Positions 63,942 through 64,000 of a stretch of 64,000 bases of DNA are shown here, one piece after another (the stretch's first letter is position 1; each line of letters starts with the position of its first letter). The stretch covers positions 3,886,501 to 3,950,500 of the forward strand of contig NZ_JARUBL010000001.1 of NCBI RefSeq assembly GCF_029626155.1, written 5' to 3'. The notes under the pieces are model-generated. The model ran no database searches. It had not been told where the DNA came from and saw only the letters and a program-made list of their open reading frames with translations. The position numbers and the translations under genes were made by a program. Origin of the DNA: Solwaraspora sp. WMMD1047. GTDB lineage: Bacteria; Actinomycetota; Actinomycetes; Mycobacteriales; Micromonosporaceae.

Positions 63942-64000
63942 CGCGCCCGCTCCCCGACCCGACCGGCACCGCCGCGGCGTCCGACCGGCGGCCTCACTCG

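Overview
This 64 kb window is chromosomal DNA from a high-GC actinomycete, most probably a member of the Micromonosporaceae. The evidence is a complete Pup-proteasome locus, mycothiol synthesis (mshC), PafBC, a very G/C-biased third codon position, many GTG starts and a SapB-type lanthipeptide cluster. No tRNA, rRNA, CRISPR array, transposase or phage gene is visible. Coding density is high: no gap between genes exceeds about 250 bases. The species call is inference.

Region 1 (1-3272) holds a truncated NmrA-like NAD(P)-binding protein divergent from an AraC regulator, a 5'-3' exonuclease and an MHYT membrane sensor. Region 2 (3453-14937) is the left arm of the classical actinobacterial Pup locus: helY, a HAD hydrolase, a diacylglycerol-kinase-like gene, tatC, tatA, a small coiled-coil membrane gene, pafC, pafB, a DUF3866 gene, a small membrane gene and pafA. 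Region 3 (15044-21686) is a surface-polysaccharide cassette: rmlA divergent from rmlB-rmlD-DUF2304-GT2-flippase-GT2. It sits between pafA and prcA, which are usually close together. Region 4 (21783-27540) is the right arm of the Pup locus: prcA, prcB, pup, dop and arc (mpa). Region 5 (27724-31797) has a ferredoxin, an unrecognised gene, trmI, a site-2 protease and a RecB-like Fe-S nuclease.

Region 6 (31940-41115) has a NarL-type two-component system followed by two paralogous MacB/FtsX-type ABC modules, whose ATPase genes share a 476-bp identical tract of unusual codon usage. Region 7 (41162-43027) has a HAD phosphatase, a zinc metallopeptidase and a DUF2087 gene. Region 8 (43232-51700) is a ram/amf-type class III lanthipeptide cluster: ramC, two tandem ramS genes, two ABC exporters and two RamR-like regulators in convergent orientation. 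It is followed by an unusual Pro/Val-rich membrane protein and a GT87 glycosyltransferase (51929-55188). Region 9 (55306-59268) has MFS, ArsR, PAC2 and GntR genes. Region 10 (59420-63941) is the conserved mshC neighbourhood: mshC, SCO1664-like, DUF3090, histidine phosphatase and uppP.

A recurring feature runs through the whole window. Roughly twenty genes start with ATG or GTG six to nine (mostly seven) bases after a TANNNT -10 hexamer, the layout of leaderless transcripts. This pattern fixes many start codons. It also reveals two small open reading frames, a 9-codon one overlapping the dop start and a 32-codon one overlapping the PAC2 start. Statements about families rest on recalled knowledge of sequence motifs; no database search was run.
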